Source: CAZYWA01 sp964650975 [NCBI: uncultured bacterium] (GTDB taxonomy: Bacteria > JADJOY01). Taken from it: a stretch of 40,855 nt of DNA. The DNA lies in assembly GCA_964650975.1 (NCBI GenBank), contig CAZYWA010000008.1, forward strand, positions 1 to 40,855, read 5' to 3'. The translations under genes and the position numbers were made by a program. Positions 23,701-31,633 of this stretch are shown here, piece after piece. The notes under the pieces were generated by a model, which saw nothing but the letters and a program-made list of their open reading frames with translations, had not been told where the DNA came from and searched no databases. The stretch's first letter is position 1. Each line of letters begins with the position of its first letter.

Positions 23701-26200
23701 CGACGCATGGAGCACCGCGGGCGCGCTCGAGGAGCTGGGACGAGCGTTCGCGGTGCGCGGCGAGTGGTTCCGCGCCGTCGACTCGTGGGAGCGGCTGCAA
23801 CGTCTCGCCCGCCGCCTGGGCGACGACGCGCGCGTGGCTCGGGTGCTGGCGCTCCTCTGCCTCGGTTACGCGCGCACCGGCGACGAGCGCCATGCCCTCG
23901 AGCTTCTGGGGCTCGAGCCGCGCCCCGATCTGCCGGTGGCGGTGCGCGCGGAGCGAGATCTGTGGATCGCCGAAGCGAAGCTCGCGCTCGGCCAGGCGGA
24001 CGAGGCCGACCAGCATCTCGATCGCGCCGCCGAGTGGCTGGCCTCCGATCGCCAGGCGGCGCCGTGGCTGGGAGCGGTGCTGGTGGCGACGCGCGCCGAG
24101 GTGTCGATCGCGCGGCTGGCGCGAGCGGGCGCGGCAGCGGCCGGGGTCGACGCGGGCCGGCTCGAGGCCAGATCGGCGTCGGCGATGAAGCTGGCGCGGA
24201 ACTGGCCGTGCCTCGAAGCGCGGGCGCTCCGGATCGGTGCGCAAGCGCGCCGCGCGCGCGGATTCCAGGAGCGTCGCGCGTGGCGGCTGTGGTGGCGGCT
24301 GGTCGAGCGGAGTCTCGAGGCGGCGCGCCGCGTGGGCGCGCGCTGGGAGGAGGCCACCACCCTCCTCGAGGCCGCCGCCGGTCTGGAAGCGCGCGGCGAC
24401 TCGCGGGGACGCGCGTACCGGGTGCGCGCGGAACGGCTCCTGGCGCAGGGAATTCCGTCGGTGGTGCCGCTCGTGACGGCGCCCGCCGACGAACCGGCGC
24501 GCGGCGCCCTGGCCGACAGCGGCCGCGTGCGCGATCCCATGCGGCTCGCGACTCCGGTGCCGGTGCGGTTGCCCGAGGTGCTCTCCGAGAAGCGTCGCTG
24601 GAAGAGCCTGCTCGAGCTCAACCAGGCGATCTCGTCGATCCTCGACACCGGCGAGCTGATGGAGCGGGTCGTCGATCTGGGGCTCGAGGTCACGGGAGCG
24701 CAGCGCGGTTTTCTGATCCTGGCGGAAGCCGAGCCGGATCTCGATTCGAACCTCGGGACGGTTCCGGAGGGCGTGGCGGCGCATCGTTTCGCCGGCGCCT
24801 TCCTGAACCTCAAGGTCGCGCGCCACGCGGCGCGCGACGACGGGCGGCTGCGGCTCTTCGGGGGCAGCCGCAGCATCGTGGAGGCGGTGTTGCGCGACGG
24901 TGCCTCGGTGCTGCGCGCCGACGCGCGCCGCGATCCCGAGTTCGGGAAGAAAGGAAGCGTCGCGAGCCAGCAGATCCGCTCGGTGCTGGCGGTGCCGCTG
25001 GTGCGCGGCGGGACGGCGCACGGAGTGCTCTACGTCGACAATCCGCTGGTCGCGGGGCTCATCCACGATCGCGAGCGCGAGCTGCTCGAGGTGTTCGCGA
25101 CCCAGGCGGCGATCACCCTCGACAACGCCCGCGCCTACTCGGCGATCGCGACGCTCGAACGACGTCTGGCCGGCGAGAACGTGCGGCTGAAGGAGCACCT
25201 GCGCGCCGAGGCGCGTCCTCGAGAGATCGTGGGATCGAGCCGCGCGCTGCTCGCGGCGCTCGAGCAGGTTTCGCGCGTCGCCGCCACCGAGTCGACGGTG
25301 CTGCTCACCGGCGAGACCGGTGTCGGAAAGGAGCTCTTCGCGCGCGCGATCCACGAAGGAAGCCGCCGGCGCGAGGGACCGTTCGTCAAGATCGACTGCG
25401 CCGCGCTGCCGGCGACCTTGCTCGAGAGCGAGCTCTTCGGGCACGAGCGCGGGGCCTTCACCGGCGCCGAGCGGCGGCGCATCGGCAAGTTCGAGCTGGG
25501 ACAAGGCGGCACGGTGTTCCTCGACGAGATCGGCAACGTGCCGCTCGAGCTGCAGGTGAAGCTCTTGCAGGTGCTGCAGGGCAGGTCGATCAGCCGGCTC
25601 GGCGGCCGCGGACCGATCGAGATCGACGTGCGGCTGGTGGGCGCCACCAACCGCGATCTCGAGGAGGCGGTGCGCGAGGGCTCGTTTCGCGAGGATCTCT
25701 TCTACCGGCTCAACGTGGTGCCGATCCGGGTGCCGTCGCTGCGCGAGCGCCGCGAGGACATTCCGCTCCTGGTGTCGCACTTCGTGTCGCGCATGAACCG
25801 CTCGCTGGGGCGGAACGTGCACGTCGTGCCGGAGGCGGTGCTGGCGCAGCTCGCCTCCTACCGGTGGCCCGGCAACGTGCGCGAGCTCGAGCATCTGATC
25901 GAGCGCTCGCTGGTGCTCGCGGAAGGCGAGGAGCTTCGCCTCGCGGGGTTCCAGCCGCCGCCGAGCGTGAGCGCGACTCAGAGCTCAGCGGCGATCTCGG
26001 CCGATCCCGCTTCGCTCGCCGACGGCCTCAAGCGGTTCAAGATCGCGCGGGTGCGCGCGGCGCTCGATCAATCCCGCGGCAACCGCGCCGAGGCCGCGCG
26101 CATCCTCGGCCTGCACCGCCAAAACCTGAGCCGCCTGCTGCGCCAGCTCGGCCTGGAAGAAGAAGCCGGCCCTGATGTTTCTACGGATGCAGCTGACTGA
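20732..26200 (+). CDS. Giant sigma-54-dependent activator with pseudokinase, AAA, TPR and GAF domains
   Basis: 1822 residues in one frame. Residues ~25-285: protein-kinase-like fold with VLKIV (Lys55) and DWG (Asp170), but the catalytic HRD is HRS (Ser147), so it is probably inactive. ~320-560: STAND/AAA-type NTPase with GPAGVGKS and [12 protein letters not shown]. ~680-1270: helical TPR-like array. ~1290-1470: GAF domain ([21 protein letters not shown]). ~1495-1735: sigma-54 AAA+ domain with [14 protein letters not shown] (1574-1579), FLDEIGN and an arginine-finger region. ~1765-1810: Fis-type helix-turn-helix ([21 protein letters not shown]). It should open sigma-54 promoters after integrating signals through kinase-like, nucleotide and GAF modules. 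Similar chains are known in myxobacteria. Start GTG at 20732. A strong sigma-54-like promoter lies 1.1 kb downstream at 27308. Confidence 0.93.
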   Translation: MEAADTGHVPREAAPLELPESLRGRVQNARLVADRDGVALWDVSLADEPGAQVLKIVRLHAAEPIPDELVRLRAEHEALRDLDDPAVIAYREIVLDGDRLLLIRERVDGEPLSSRGGSLPLATAFQVMARVASVLSVAHSAGRLHRSLRPGNVLIQPPAADGEPVVRLVDWGLARLLPRRDGGREGLSAEVFAYLAPELSGLLQRPVDGRADLWSLGVLLYELLASRRPFDGARSETLLRATLTREPASLRALRNDVPALLDGIVSKLLAKEPSERYQHARAVSFDLAELARRIESGRGDSTFALGTEDSRGGLRVVAPLVGRDPLIVRLARTLERAASGNGALALLSGPAGVGKSRLASEIADRAVRMGGRALWGRASSTTRLVPLAPLTDAFGALVDRGASPAGGEDREVLRGRLHKGIGDLAGEVLRLVPDLAEILPSGPALPSLPPERAMFRFREALCRLLAAIGTEGRPLVLVLEDLEHADVATLKLLAHLDGGELRNAPVFVIGTYTDRGDGARPRVRDLTAGTRYELGPLERESAVALAAAVLGGGDGAEQKRLAERLVDAAGHSPARILEAARAWIDKPPAPGEPRRAAPATVGARVTPRGPAPFQVTAALAVAGTALDVEALTAVTGLDAEQVLTAADDACDRDLVMRVPGRRTRYRLRDESVRGTWLAALHDEERVSWQRRVARALPAGDGTLAQRVVAWAQALEVGDAARIRELGPRAARECFEVMAPDEALAVARATLESGAALPPPSAVGAELAIADAQALLGRWREALASYLTALRDLDDRSTRLAVARRMAELELADGAPEKAVRTLLAARGTLRLRVPRTELAARVEVWAERAIDALQRVNESRGLTSVASPRRERSIEVLRWLESYARAIEPLSPRRSTGSRLRALHLAARLGTIEAFPRLLERESREWLRRGSREWAVRLARRALSEREGAGTLSTAAPAHQALGETLLAAGRIEEALSHLEEAARGFEEQGDAWSTAGALEELGRAFAVRGEWFRAVDSWERLQRLARRLGDDARVARVLALLCLGYARTGDERHALELLGLEPRPDLPVAVRAERDLWIAEAKLALGQADEADQHLDRAAEWLASDRQAAPWLGAVLVATRAEVSIARLARAGAAAAGVDAGRLEARSASAMKLARNWPCLEARALRIGAQARRARGFQERRAWRLWWRLVERSLEAARRVGARWEEATTLLEAAAGLEARGDSRGRAYRVRAERLLAQGIPSVVPLVTAPADEPARGALADSGRVRDPMRLATPVPVRLPEVLSEKRRWKSLLELNQAISSILDTGELMERVVDLGLEVTGAQRGFLILAEAEPDLDSNLGTVPEGVAAHRFAGAFLNLKVARHAARDDGRLRLFGGSRSIVEAVLRDGASVLRADARRDPEFGKKGSVASQQIRSVLAVPLVRGGTAHGVLYVDNPLVAGLIHDRERELLEVFATQAAITLDNARAYSAIATLERRLAGENVRLKEHLRAEARPREIVGSSRALLAALEQVSRVAATESTVLLTGETGVGKELFARAIHEGSRRREGPFVKIDCAALPATLLESELFGHERGAFTGAERRRIGKFELGQGGTVFLDEIGNVPLELQVKLLQVLQGRSISRLGGRGPIEIDVRLVGATNRDLEEAVREGSFREDLFYRLNVVPIRVPSLRERREDIPLLVSHFVSRMNRSLGRNVHVVPEAVLAQLASYRWPGNVRELEHLIERSLVLAEGEELRLAGFQPPPSVSATQSSAAISADPASLADGLKRFKIARVRAALDQSRGNRAEAARILGLHRQNLSRLLRQLGLEEEAGPDVSTDAAD

Positions 26201-26280
26201 GTCAGGCTGAGCTTGCCAGTCGTGTCGCAAGATCGCCGGCTGCTCGGCGCGAGTGAATCGATCGAGCACATCTGACGCTA

Positions 26281-26352
26281 GGGACCCGAGGGACCGCGTC
26301 CCTCCGAACAGCAGGGGATGGCAGTCGGAGGGCTGCGGTCCCTCGCAGCCGA
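26281..26352. repeat. Family A REP pair downstream of the sigma-54 activator
   Basis: GGGACCC-GAGGGACC-GCGTCCC-TCCGA (core 26288-26295) and CGGAG-GGCTGC-GGTCCCTC-GCAGCC (core 26337-26344) are inverted, about 40 bases apart. The pair sits in the 251-bp gap 26201-26451, whose only other notable feature is TATAGGAT at 26413, a possible -10 box for the next gene. Confidence 0.82.
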
Positions 26353-26451
26353 AGCGGAGGATCGCGTCCATCGTCCGGAAAAGAGTCACGGAGCGATTTT
26401 CCCACGGCCTGTTATAGGATCTGCGGCCCCCGACCGGCCCCGAGGCTTTGG

Positions 26452-27174
26452 ATGCCGCAGATTCTCTACGCCATCGAGACCGTGTTCCGCATCTGGATGC
26501 TGGTCGACTGCGCGCAGCGCGGCGGCGGCTTCTACTGGTATCTCATCATGTGGGTGCCGCTCGGCCCGCTCGCGTACTTCTTCACGGTCAAGATCCACGA
26601 CTACGACCTGCCGCGCCTGAAGCGGTTCCTGCGCTTCGAGCGCCCACCCAGCGTCGAGGCGCTTCGCTACCGGCTGCGTGAGACCGCGACACCCGCCAAC
26701 AAGCTGGCGCTGGCTCAGGCGCTGGTCGACGCGAAGCAGGCTCCCGCCGAGGCGGCCGAGCTCTTCCGCGAGGTGCTCCGCTGGGAGGCGAACGACAAGC
26801 GCGCCCAGTACGGGCTCGGCCTGGCGCTGGTGCAGACCGGTGACGTGCCCGGCGCGCTCGACGTGCTCGGCCGCCTGGTCCAGCAGGATCCCAACTTCCA
26901 CGACTACGACGCGTGGCGCGAGGTGGCGGAGCTGCGCTGGAAGAGCGGCGCCCGGGAGGCGGCGGTCGAGGATCTGGAGGGGCTCTCGCAGCAAACCCAC
27001 CGCGTCGATCACCGGCTGGCGCTGGCTCAGCGACTGGTCGAGCTGGATCGCAAGGACGAGGCGCGGAAGCTCCTGGAATCGACCGTCGAGGCTTACAAGC
27101 ACTCGCCTCGCTACATCCAGAGGCGGGACGCTCGCGCTCGGCGCGGCGCAAGGGCCCTTCTCAAGACGCTGTGA
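26452..27174 (+). CDS. Membrane-anchored TPR protein
   Basis: A 240-residue protein. The first ~50 residues (ILYAIETVFRIWMLVDCAQRGGGFYWYLIMWVPLGPLAYFFTVKI) form two hydrophobic segments joined by a short Gly-rich turn. The rest is helical with TPR-type patterns: LALAQALVDAKQAPAEAAELFREVLRWEANDKRAQYGLGLALVQTGDVPGALDVLGRLVQQDPN, then another repeat ending LALAQRLVELDRKDEARKLLEST. The TPR part is predicted to be cytoplasmic and to act as a protein-binding scaffold. The partner is unknown; its placement downstream of a TPR-containing regulator may be fortuitous. ATG at 26452 has a weak ribosome site. Confidence 0.82.
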   Translation: MPQILYAIETVFRIWMLVDCAQRGGGFYWYLIMWVPLGPLAYFFTVKIHDYDLPRLKRFLRFERPPSVEALRYRLRETATPANKLALAQALVDAKQAPAEAAELFREVLRWEANDKRAQYGLGLALVQTGDVPGALDVLGRLVQQDPNFHDYDAWREVAELRWKSGAREAAVEDLEGLSQQTHRVDHRLALAQRLVELDRKDEARKLLESTVEAYKHSPRYIQRRDARARRGARALLKTL

Positions 27175-27203
27175 ACCGAATCCGTTGGATGGCGCTCGTC
27201 TGT

Positions 27204-27216
27204 AATCAGAGTGATT
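27204..27216 (+). promoter_or_regulatory. Candidate upstream activator site
   Basis: AATCA-GAG-TGATT is a perfect 5-bp inverted repeat about 105 bases upstream of the GG of the sigma-54-like promoter, a typical distance for an enhancer-binding-protein site. Only one copy is clear. It lies in an AT-richer stretch between 27200 and 27300. Confidence 0.3.
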
Positions 27217-27307
27217 CAGGCGGTCATCCCGTTAGCGCCGGCGAGCGCCGGATCTGTATAGAGTACTGATTCTATTTGATGAATTTAGTTTCGTTCCGGT
27301 TGGCTCG

Positions 27308-27323
27308 CGGCATGGCACTTGCT
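27308..27323 (+). promoter_or_regulatory. Sigma-54-type promoter
   Basis: CGGCATG-GCAC-TTGCT fits the sigma-54 consensus TGGCAYR-N4-TTGCW at all but the first position, with exactly ten bases between the essential GG (27309-27310) and GC (27321-27322). The predicted start of transcription is near 27334, three bases before the ATG at 27337. Confidence 0.6.
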
Positions 27324-27336
27324 CTAGTGCGGCCCG

Positions 27337-27588
27337 ATGCAGCTCGATGCCGCTCCTCGGCACGAACGCGACCGTGACGCGACGGCGTTCGCGCCTGGCG
27401 TGCGGGCGTGGCGGGCATTCGGAGCCGGTGAGGTCGACCTGCCGCCTGCTCCCGGGTTACCGCCCGTCGAGCGGTTGACCTCGCGGCCGTCAGCGCGCAC
27501 CGGTGGCGCCTGGGCCTGGCTCGCGACGCTCTACATGGCCGGTCTGGTGGTCTGGCTGGCCTGGTTTGCCAGTCAGTCGCCGAGGTGA
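27337..27588 (+). CDS. Small C-terminally anchored membrane protein
   Basis: An 83-residue protein of unknown family. The first ~58 residues are polar and Pro/Arg-rich; a single hydrophobic segment near the end (WAWLATLYMAGLVVWLAWFA) is followed by a short tail, giving a tail-anchored layout. There is no ribosome site, but the sigma-54-type promoter directly upstream predicts an mRNA beginning about three bases before the ATG. That promoter placement is the main argument that this short frame is real. It could be an effector controlled by the sigma-54 activator 1.1 kb upstream, which is inference. Confidence 0.5.
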   Translation: MQLDAAPRHERDRDATAFAPGVRAWRAFGAGEVDLPPAPGLPPVERLTSRPSARTGGAWAWLATLYMAGLVVWLAWFASQSPR

Positions 27589-27715
27589 CGCTCACCGAGT
27601 AACGACCAAGCGATTTCCGCCCTGGGCGCGCCGGTTCCCACACGGCCATCCGTCTGGCGCTCAACCAAACCCGGCCCAACCCGCCGGTGCGCCCGGGGCG
27701 TGTTGTTTCTGTTTT

Positions 27716-27803
27716 TCCTCGGGGGGCTGTTCCAGCCCTCCGCCTCGAAAAAAGTGTGATTTTTTCGGGGCCCCACCCCCGAGTCGGCTCGCTGTGGCTC
27801 GCC
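27716..27803 (-). repeat. Family B double-hairpin repeat, copy B2
   Basis: Read on the minus strand: GGCGAGCC, GAGCCGACTCGGGGGTGGGG, CCCCGAAAAAA-tcacac-TTTTTTCG (stem), then GGGCTGGAACAGCCC. The A-T stem is one pair longer and the G-C stem shorter than in B1, yet it still pairs. The 410-bp gap 27589-27998 holds this element and otherwise only a weak TTGACG near 27924 that might serve the ABC operon. Confidence 0.8.
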
Positions 27804-27998
27804 GCGCGCCCGCGGCGGGTGCCTTTCTTCGGTAGCCCCCTCGAGTCGATGTGTAGGGCGCCGGTGAATCATCGGCGGGGTTCTTTCGTCCCATGCTGGT
27901 TTGCGGTTCCCGGCGGTCGTGCGCTTGACGGGCACCGGGACCGGTGATTGGTTCGGGCGCTCCTTGCGCGTGGCGAAGTCGATGGGACGGCGTTTCTC

Positions 27999-28952
27999 AT
28001 GATCGAAGCGGAGCGGCTCAGCAAGCTCTACGGCACCAAGGCGGCCGTGTGGGAGCTTTCGTTTCGGATCGAGTCGGGGACGGTGGTCGGGTTCCTGGGT
28101 CTCAACGGCGCGGGGAAGACCACCACGTTGCGGCTGCTCGCCGGCGACCTCGAGTCGTCGGTCGGGACGGTCCGGATCGGCGGCGTCGATCTGAGCGCCA
28201 ACCCGCGTGAGGTGAAGCGCCGCATCGGCTTTCTTCCCGATCAGCCGCCGCTCTACCCGGAGATGACGGTGCGCAGCTATCTGCGCTTCGCGGGTGCGAT
28301 CCGGGGCTTGAGCGGCAGCGCGCTCGACCAGCGGGTCCGCGAGGTCGAGAAGATCGTGCGGGTGGACGAGGTGGCGCGCGATCTGGTGGGCAGCCTCTCG
28401 CACGGCTATCGCCAGCGCTTGGGGATAGGCCAGGCGATCGTGCACAAGCCCGAGCTGGTGATCCTCGACGAGCCGATCACCGGTCTCGATCCGGTGCAGA
28501 TCGCCGACATGCGCGAGCTGATCCGCTCGCTCGCCGGCGAGCACACGGTGCTGCTCTCGAGCCACATCCTGACCGAGATCAGCCAGACCTGCGACCGCAT
28601 CCTGGTGCTCGGCAAGGGCCGCATCATCGCCGACGGCACCGAGGAAGAGCTGGGGCGCAAGCTGGCGAGCGGCGGCACGGTGGACCTGGCGGTGCGCGGC
28701 GACGGGGGCACCGTGCGCGGCCGCCTCGCCGGTGTGAGCGGGGTCCGCAGCGTCGACATCCTGAGCGAAGGCAAAGCAGCCGACGCCGGGGTCGTGCGGC
28801 TGCGCGTCCAGGCCGACGGTGACGTGCGCGAGGCACTGGCGCGCAAGCTCGTCGAGGGCGGTTTCGGGCTGCTCGAGCTCAAGCAGGCGGCGCACGAGCT
28901 CGAAGACGTGTTCGTCGAGCTCACCAAGGGGCAGGCGAGGGCGAGCGCATGA
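27999..28952 (+). CDS. ABC transporter ATP-binding protein (GldA/Ccm-like)
   Basis: A 317-residue ATPase: GLNGAGKTTTLR (Walker A), LSHGYRQRLGI (signature), LVILDEPITGLDP (Walker B, D-loop) and HILTEI (switch His), followed by a ~95-residue C-terminal extension. It is the first gene of a four-gene set whose other members are an ABC-2 type permease, a GldG-like auxiliary protein and a DUF4340 protein. This grouping occurs in gliding Bacteroidetes (gldA/F/G) and in many non-gliding deltaproteobacteria, planctomycetes and acidobacteria, where the substrate is unknown. ATG at 27999 is chosen where homology to ATPases begins (IEAERLSKLYG). Its end overlaps the permease start (ATGA). Confidence 0.92.
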   Translation: MIEAERLSKLYGTKAAVWELSFRIESGTVVGFLGLNGAGKTTTLRLLAGDLESSVGTVRIGGVDLSANPREVKRRIGFLPDQPPLYPEMTVRSYLRFAGAIRGLSGSALDQRVREVEKIVRVDEVARDLVGSLSHGYRQRLGIGQAIVHKPELVILDEPITGLDPVQIADMRELIRSLAGEHTVLLSSHILTEISQTCDRILVLGKGRIIADGTEEELGRKLASGGTVDLAVRGDGGTVRGRLAGVSGVRSVDILSEGKAADAGVVRLRVQADGDVREALARKLVEGGFGLLELKQAAHELEDVFVELTKGQARASA

Positions 28953-29677
28953 TGCGCAACGTGATGCTGATCGCGCGCCGCGAGACCGCGGCCTTCTTCG
29001 CGAGCTGGATCGGCTACGCGATGGCCGCGGCGGTGCTCGCGGTCGACGGGCTGCTCTTCTACGGCTTCGCCCTCGGCAGCGGAAAGCAGCTCTCCGCCGA
29101 GGTGGTGCGCCAGTTCTTCTACTTCTCGTCCGGCACCACGATGATCACCGGCATCCTGCTGGCGATGCGGCTGGTGGCCGAGGAGCGGGGCTCCGGCACC
29201 ATCGTGCTGCTCCGCACCTCGCCGCTCACCAGCGGCGAGATCGTGGTCGGGAAGTTCTTCTCGGCGCTCGCGTTCCTCGCGTTCATCACGCTGTGCACGA
29301 TCTACATGCCGCTGCTCGTGAAGGTGCACGGCAAGGTGTCGGTGGGGCATCTGGCGGCTGGCTACGGCGGACTCTTGCTGCTGGGTGCGGCGAGCATCGC
29401 GATCGGGCTCTTCGCCTCGACGCTCACCCGCGTGCAGGTGGTGGCGGCGATCGTGGGCGGCGCGATCCTGGTCGGGCTCCTGGTGCTGTGGTTCGTGGCG
29501 CGCAAGGCCGATCCGCCGATGTCCTCGATCCTGGTGGCGCTGGCGCTCTACAGCACCCACTTCGAGCCGTTCATGAAGGGCGTCGTGCACCTGAAGGACG
29601 TCCTCTACTACGTGTCGCTCACGTATTTCTTCCTGCTGCTTTCGATGCGCTCGCTCGACGCGCAGCGCTGGGACTGA
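28949..29677 (+). CDS. ABC-2 type transporter permease (GldF-like)
   Basis: A 242-residue permease with six hydrophobic segments: ASWIGYAMAAAVLAVDGLLFYGFAL, FFYFSSGTTMITGILLAMRLV, FFSALAFLAFITLCTIYMPLL, GGLLLLGAASIAIGLFASTL, VVAAIVGGAILVGLLVLWFVA and VSLTYFFLLLSM. The loop EERGSGTIVLLRTSPLTSGEIVVGKFF after segment 2 is the characteristic 'E.+.gT...L.++P....ei..gK' of ABC-2 permeases that contacts the ATPase. It is coupled to the ATPase gene by an ATGA overlap and followed after three bases by the GldG-like gene. Confidence 0.92.
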   Translation: MMRNVMLIARRETAAFFASWIGYAMAAAVLAVDGLLFYGFALGSGKQLSAEVVRQFFYFSSGTTMITGILLAMRLVAEERGSGTIVLLRTSPLTSGEIVVGKFFSALAFLAFITLCTIYMPLLVKVHGKVSVGHLAAGYGGLLLLGAASIAIGLFASTLTRVQVVAAIVGGAILVGLLVLWFVARKADPPMSSILVALALYSTHFEPFMKGVVHLKDVLYYVSLTYFFLLLSMRSLDAQRWD

Positions 29678-29680
29678 GCC

Positions 29681-31633
29681 ATGGCCAGCGAAGCGCCGAG
29701 CGCGGGGTGGAGCCGCGAAGGAAAGGGGCTCACCGCGGCCTTCTTCCTGGGATCGGCCGCGATCTACGTCGGCGAGCGGATGCTCGGAGGCACCGCCGTG
29801 CACGCGGCGGCGTCGGGCGGCGGCGCGGCGCTGGTGGTGGCGAGCTTCCTGGCGCGGCTGGCGCTGGCGCTCAAGGGTCCCGAGCCGTCGCGCCCCGCGG
29901 CGCGGGTGCTGGCGGGATCACACGCGGCGGGTGCGCTCGCGGTCGCGATCTACTTCGCGTCGACCGACGCCGGCCTGCGGGTGTTCGGCATCAAGTGGCC
30001 GCTCTCGGAAGGCCTCAAGCACTTCCAGACGGTGCTCGAGTGCGCCTGGCCGATCGTGTGGCTGGCCGCGGCGATCTCGCTGGCGCTCGCGAAGCGCGCG
30101 GCGCGGCCGCTCGGCACCGCCGGTGCGGTGGAGGAGCGGCGCGTCGTCGAGTCCGCGGCGGTGGGCCTGAGCATCGCGTTCGCCGCGGCGTTCCTCTTCA
30201 CGGTCAACTACCTCGCGTCGCAGCACGACGCGAGCATCGACTTGAGCTACTTCCGCACCTCGCGTCCCGGCGAAGGCACCAAGGACCTGGTGGCGCGCCT
30301 CGCCGATCCGGTCGAGGTGCTGCTCTTCTTCCCCGAGGCGAACGAGGTCGCCGACGAGCTGATGGGCTACTTCGACGAGCTCGCCAAGGTGAACCCGTTG
30401 CTCACCGTGCGGCGTGCCGACCGGCTGCTCGATCCCGACCTGGCCCGCAAGAGCAAGGTCCGGAACGACGGCGTGGTGCTGATCCAGAAAGCGGGCGCCG
30501 CGCAGACACCCGCGCCCACGTCGCCTCCGGTCAACGACGCCGCGTCTCCCGCCGGCGAACAGTGGTCGGTCGGCACCGACATCGATTCGGCGCGCTACAA
30601 GCTGCGCAAGCTCGACGAGGAGTTCCGCCAGCGGCTGGTGAAGGTCACCCAGCGCCAGCGCGTGGCCTACGTGACGATCGGCCACGGCGAGATGACGAGC
30701 CCCACCGTGGGCGAGACCGGCGCGGTGGCGAAAGCGGCGCGGCTCCGGCCGTTCCTGCGGCAGCTCGGCTACGACGCCAAGGATCTCGGCCTCGCCGAGG
30801 GTCTGGCGTCGGACATCCCGAGCGACGCCTCGGTGGTGGTGATCATCGGTCCCGAGACGCCGTTCCTGCCGTCCGAGATCGATGCGCTGCAGCGCTATCT
30901 GGACCGCGGCGGGCGCCTCTTCCTGGCGCTCGACGGCGGCCATACCGGCAACCTCGAGCCGCTGGTCGCGTCGCTGGGACTCGAGTTCAAGCCAGGGCCG
31001 CTGGTCAACGACAAGTATTTCCTGCGCCACCGCTACAACGATTCCGACCGCCAGATCATGTACACGGGGAGCTACTCCTCCCATCCGTCGGTCACGAACC
31101 TGAGCCGCGAATCGCGCCGCATGCCGTTCGTGGTGATGGGCAGCGGATACCTCACCAAGGCCGCCGACGCGCACGGCTCGACGCTCGACTTCACGGTGCG
31201 CTCCATGACCGGCACCTGGCCGGATCTGAACGGCGACTTCCAGTGGACCGAGGGCTTGGAGACCAAGGACATCTTCAACCTCGCCGCGACGGCGGAGCGC
31301 GAGATCAAGACGGCACCCGCCACGGGCGCGGCGCAGCCCGCTCCGGGAGAGGCCGCGAAGCGGATGCGCGCGATCGTGCTCGCGGACTGCGACGCCGTGG
31401 GCGACGACCTGCTGCCCAACAACGCGAACCTGGTGTTCGTGGGCGACGGCCTCGAGTGGCTCACCACCGACAAGGCCGCCTCGACCAAGGTCGAGAGCGA
31501 GGAAGACGTGCCCGTCGAGCACACCGCCGAGCAGGACAAGTGGTGGTTCTTCGGCGTGGTGGCCGCGGCGCCCGCCGCGATGCTCGGGCTGGGGTGGCTG
31601 GTGCTCAGGTTCCGCAAAGGAAGGACGTCATGA
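29681..31633 (+). CDS. GldG-like ABC-type auxiliary membrane protein
   Basis: A 650-residue protein. Five N-terminal hydrophobic segments lie within the first ~185 residues. The large extracytoplasmic domain begins with DASIDLSYFRTSRPGEGTKDLVARLADPVEVLLFF, the entry of the GldG/ABC_transp_aux domain, and continues with VAYVTIGHGEM, VVVIIGPETPFLPSEIDALQRYLDRGGRLFLALDGG. A final membrane segment (WWFFGVVAAAPAAMLGLGWLVLRF) anchors the C terminus. In gliding Bacteroidetes GldG partners GldA and GldF; elsewhere its function is unknown. Its stop overlaps the next start (ATGA). Confidence 0.88.
   Translation: MASEAPSAGWSREGKGLTAAFFLGSAAIYVGERMLGGTAVHAAASGGGAALVVASFLARLALALKGPEPSRPAARVLAGSHAAGALAVAIYFASTDAGLRVFGIKWPLSEGLKHFQTVLECAWPIVWLAAAISLALAKRAARPLGTAGAVEERRVVESAAVGLSIAFAAAFLFTVNYLASQHDASIDLSYFRTSRPGEGTKDLVARLADPVEVLLFFPEANEVADELMGYFDELAKVNPLLTVRRADRLLDPDLARKSKVRNDGVVLIQKAGAAQTPAPTSPPVNDAASPAGEQWSVGTDIDSARYKLRKLDEEFRQRLVKVTQRQRVAYVTIGHGEMTSPTVGETGAVAKAARLRPFLRQLGYDAKDLGLAEGLASDIPSDASVVVIIGPETPFLPSEIDALQRYLDRGGRLFLALDGGHTGNLEPLVASLGLEFKPGPLVNDKYFLRHRYNDSDRQIMYTGSYSSHPSVTNLSRESRRMPFVVMGSGYLTKAADAHGSTLDFTVRSMTGTWPDLNGDFQWTEGLETKDIFNLAATAEREIKTAPATGAAQPAPGEAAKRMRAIVLADCDAVGDDLLPNNANLVFVGDGLEWLTTDKAASTKVESEEDVPVEHTAEQDKWWFFGVVAAAPAAMLGLGWLVLRFRKGRTS

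Noticed and set aside
19568-25894. Very long open frame on the minus strand (over 2000 codons) opposite the sigma-54 activator
   Set aside because: It is antisense to a protein with clear domains; the translation is Arg/Ala/Glu/His-rich with no motif and arises from strong GC third-position bias.
27272-27679. 135-codon minus-strand frame opposite the small membrane protein
   Set aside because: Arg/Ala/Pro-rich with no features; the plus-strand frame has a membrane segment and a promoter.
28819-31629. Upstream extension of the DUF4340 frame through the permease and GldG-like genes
   Set aside because: Runs out of frame across two clear genes; the ATG at 31630 with the ATGA overlap and a membrane anchor is the real start.
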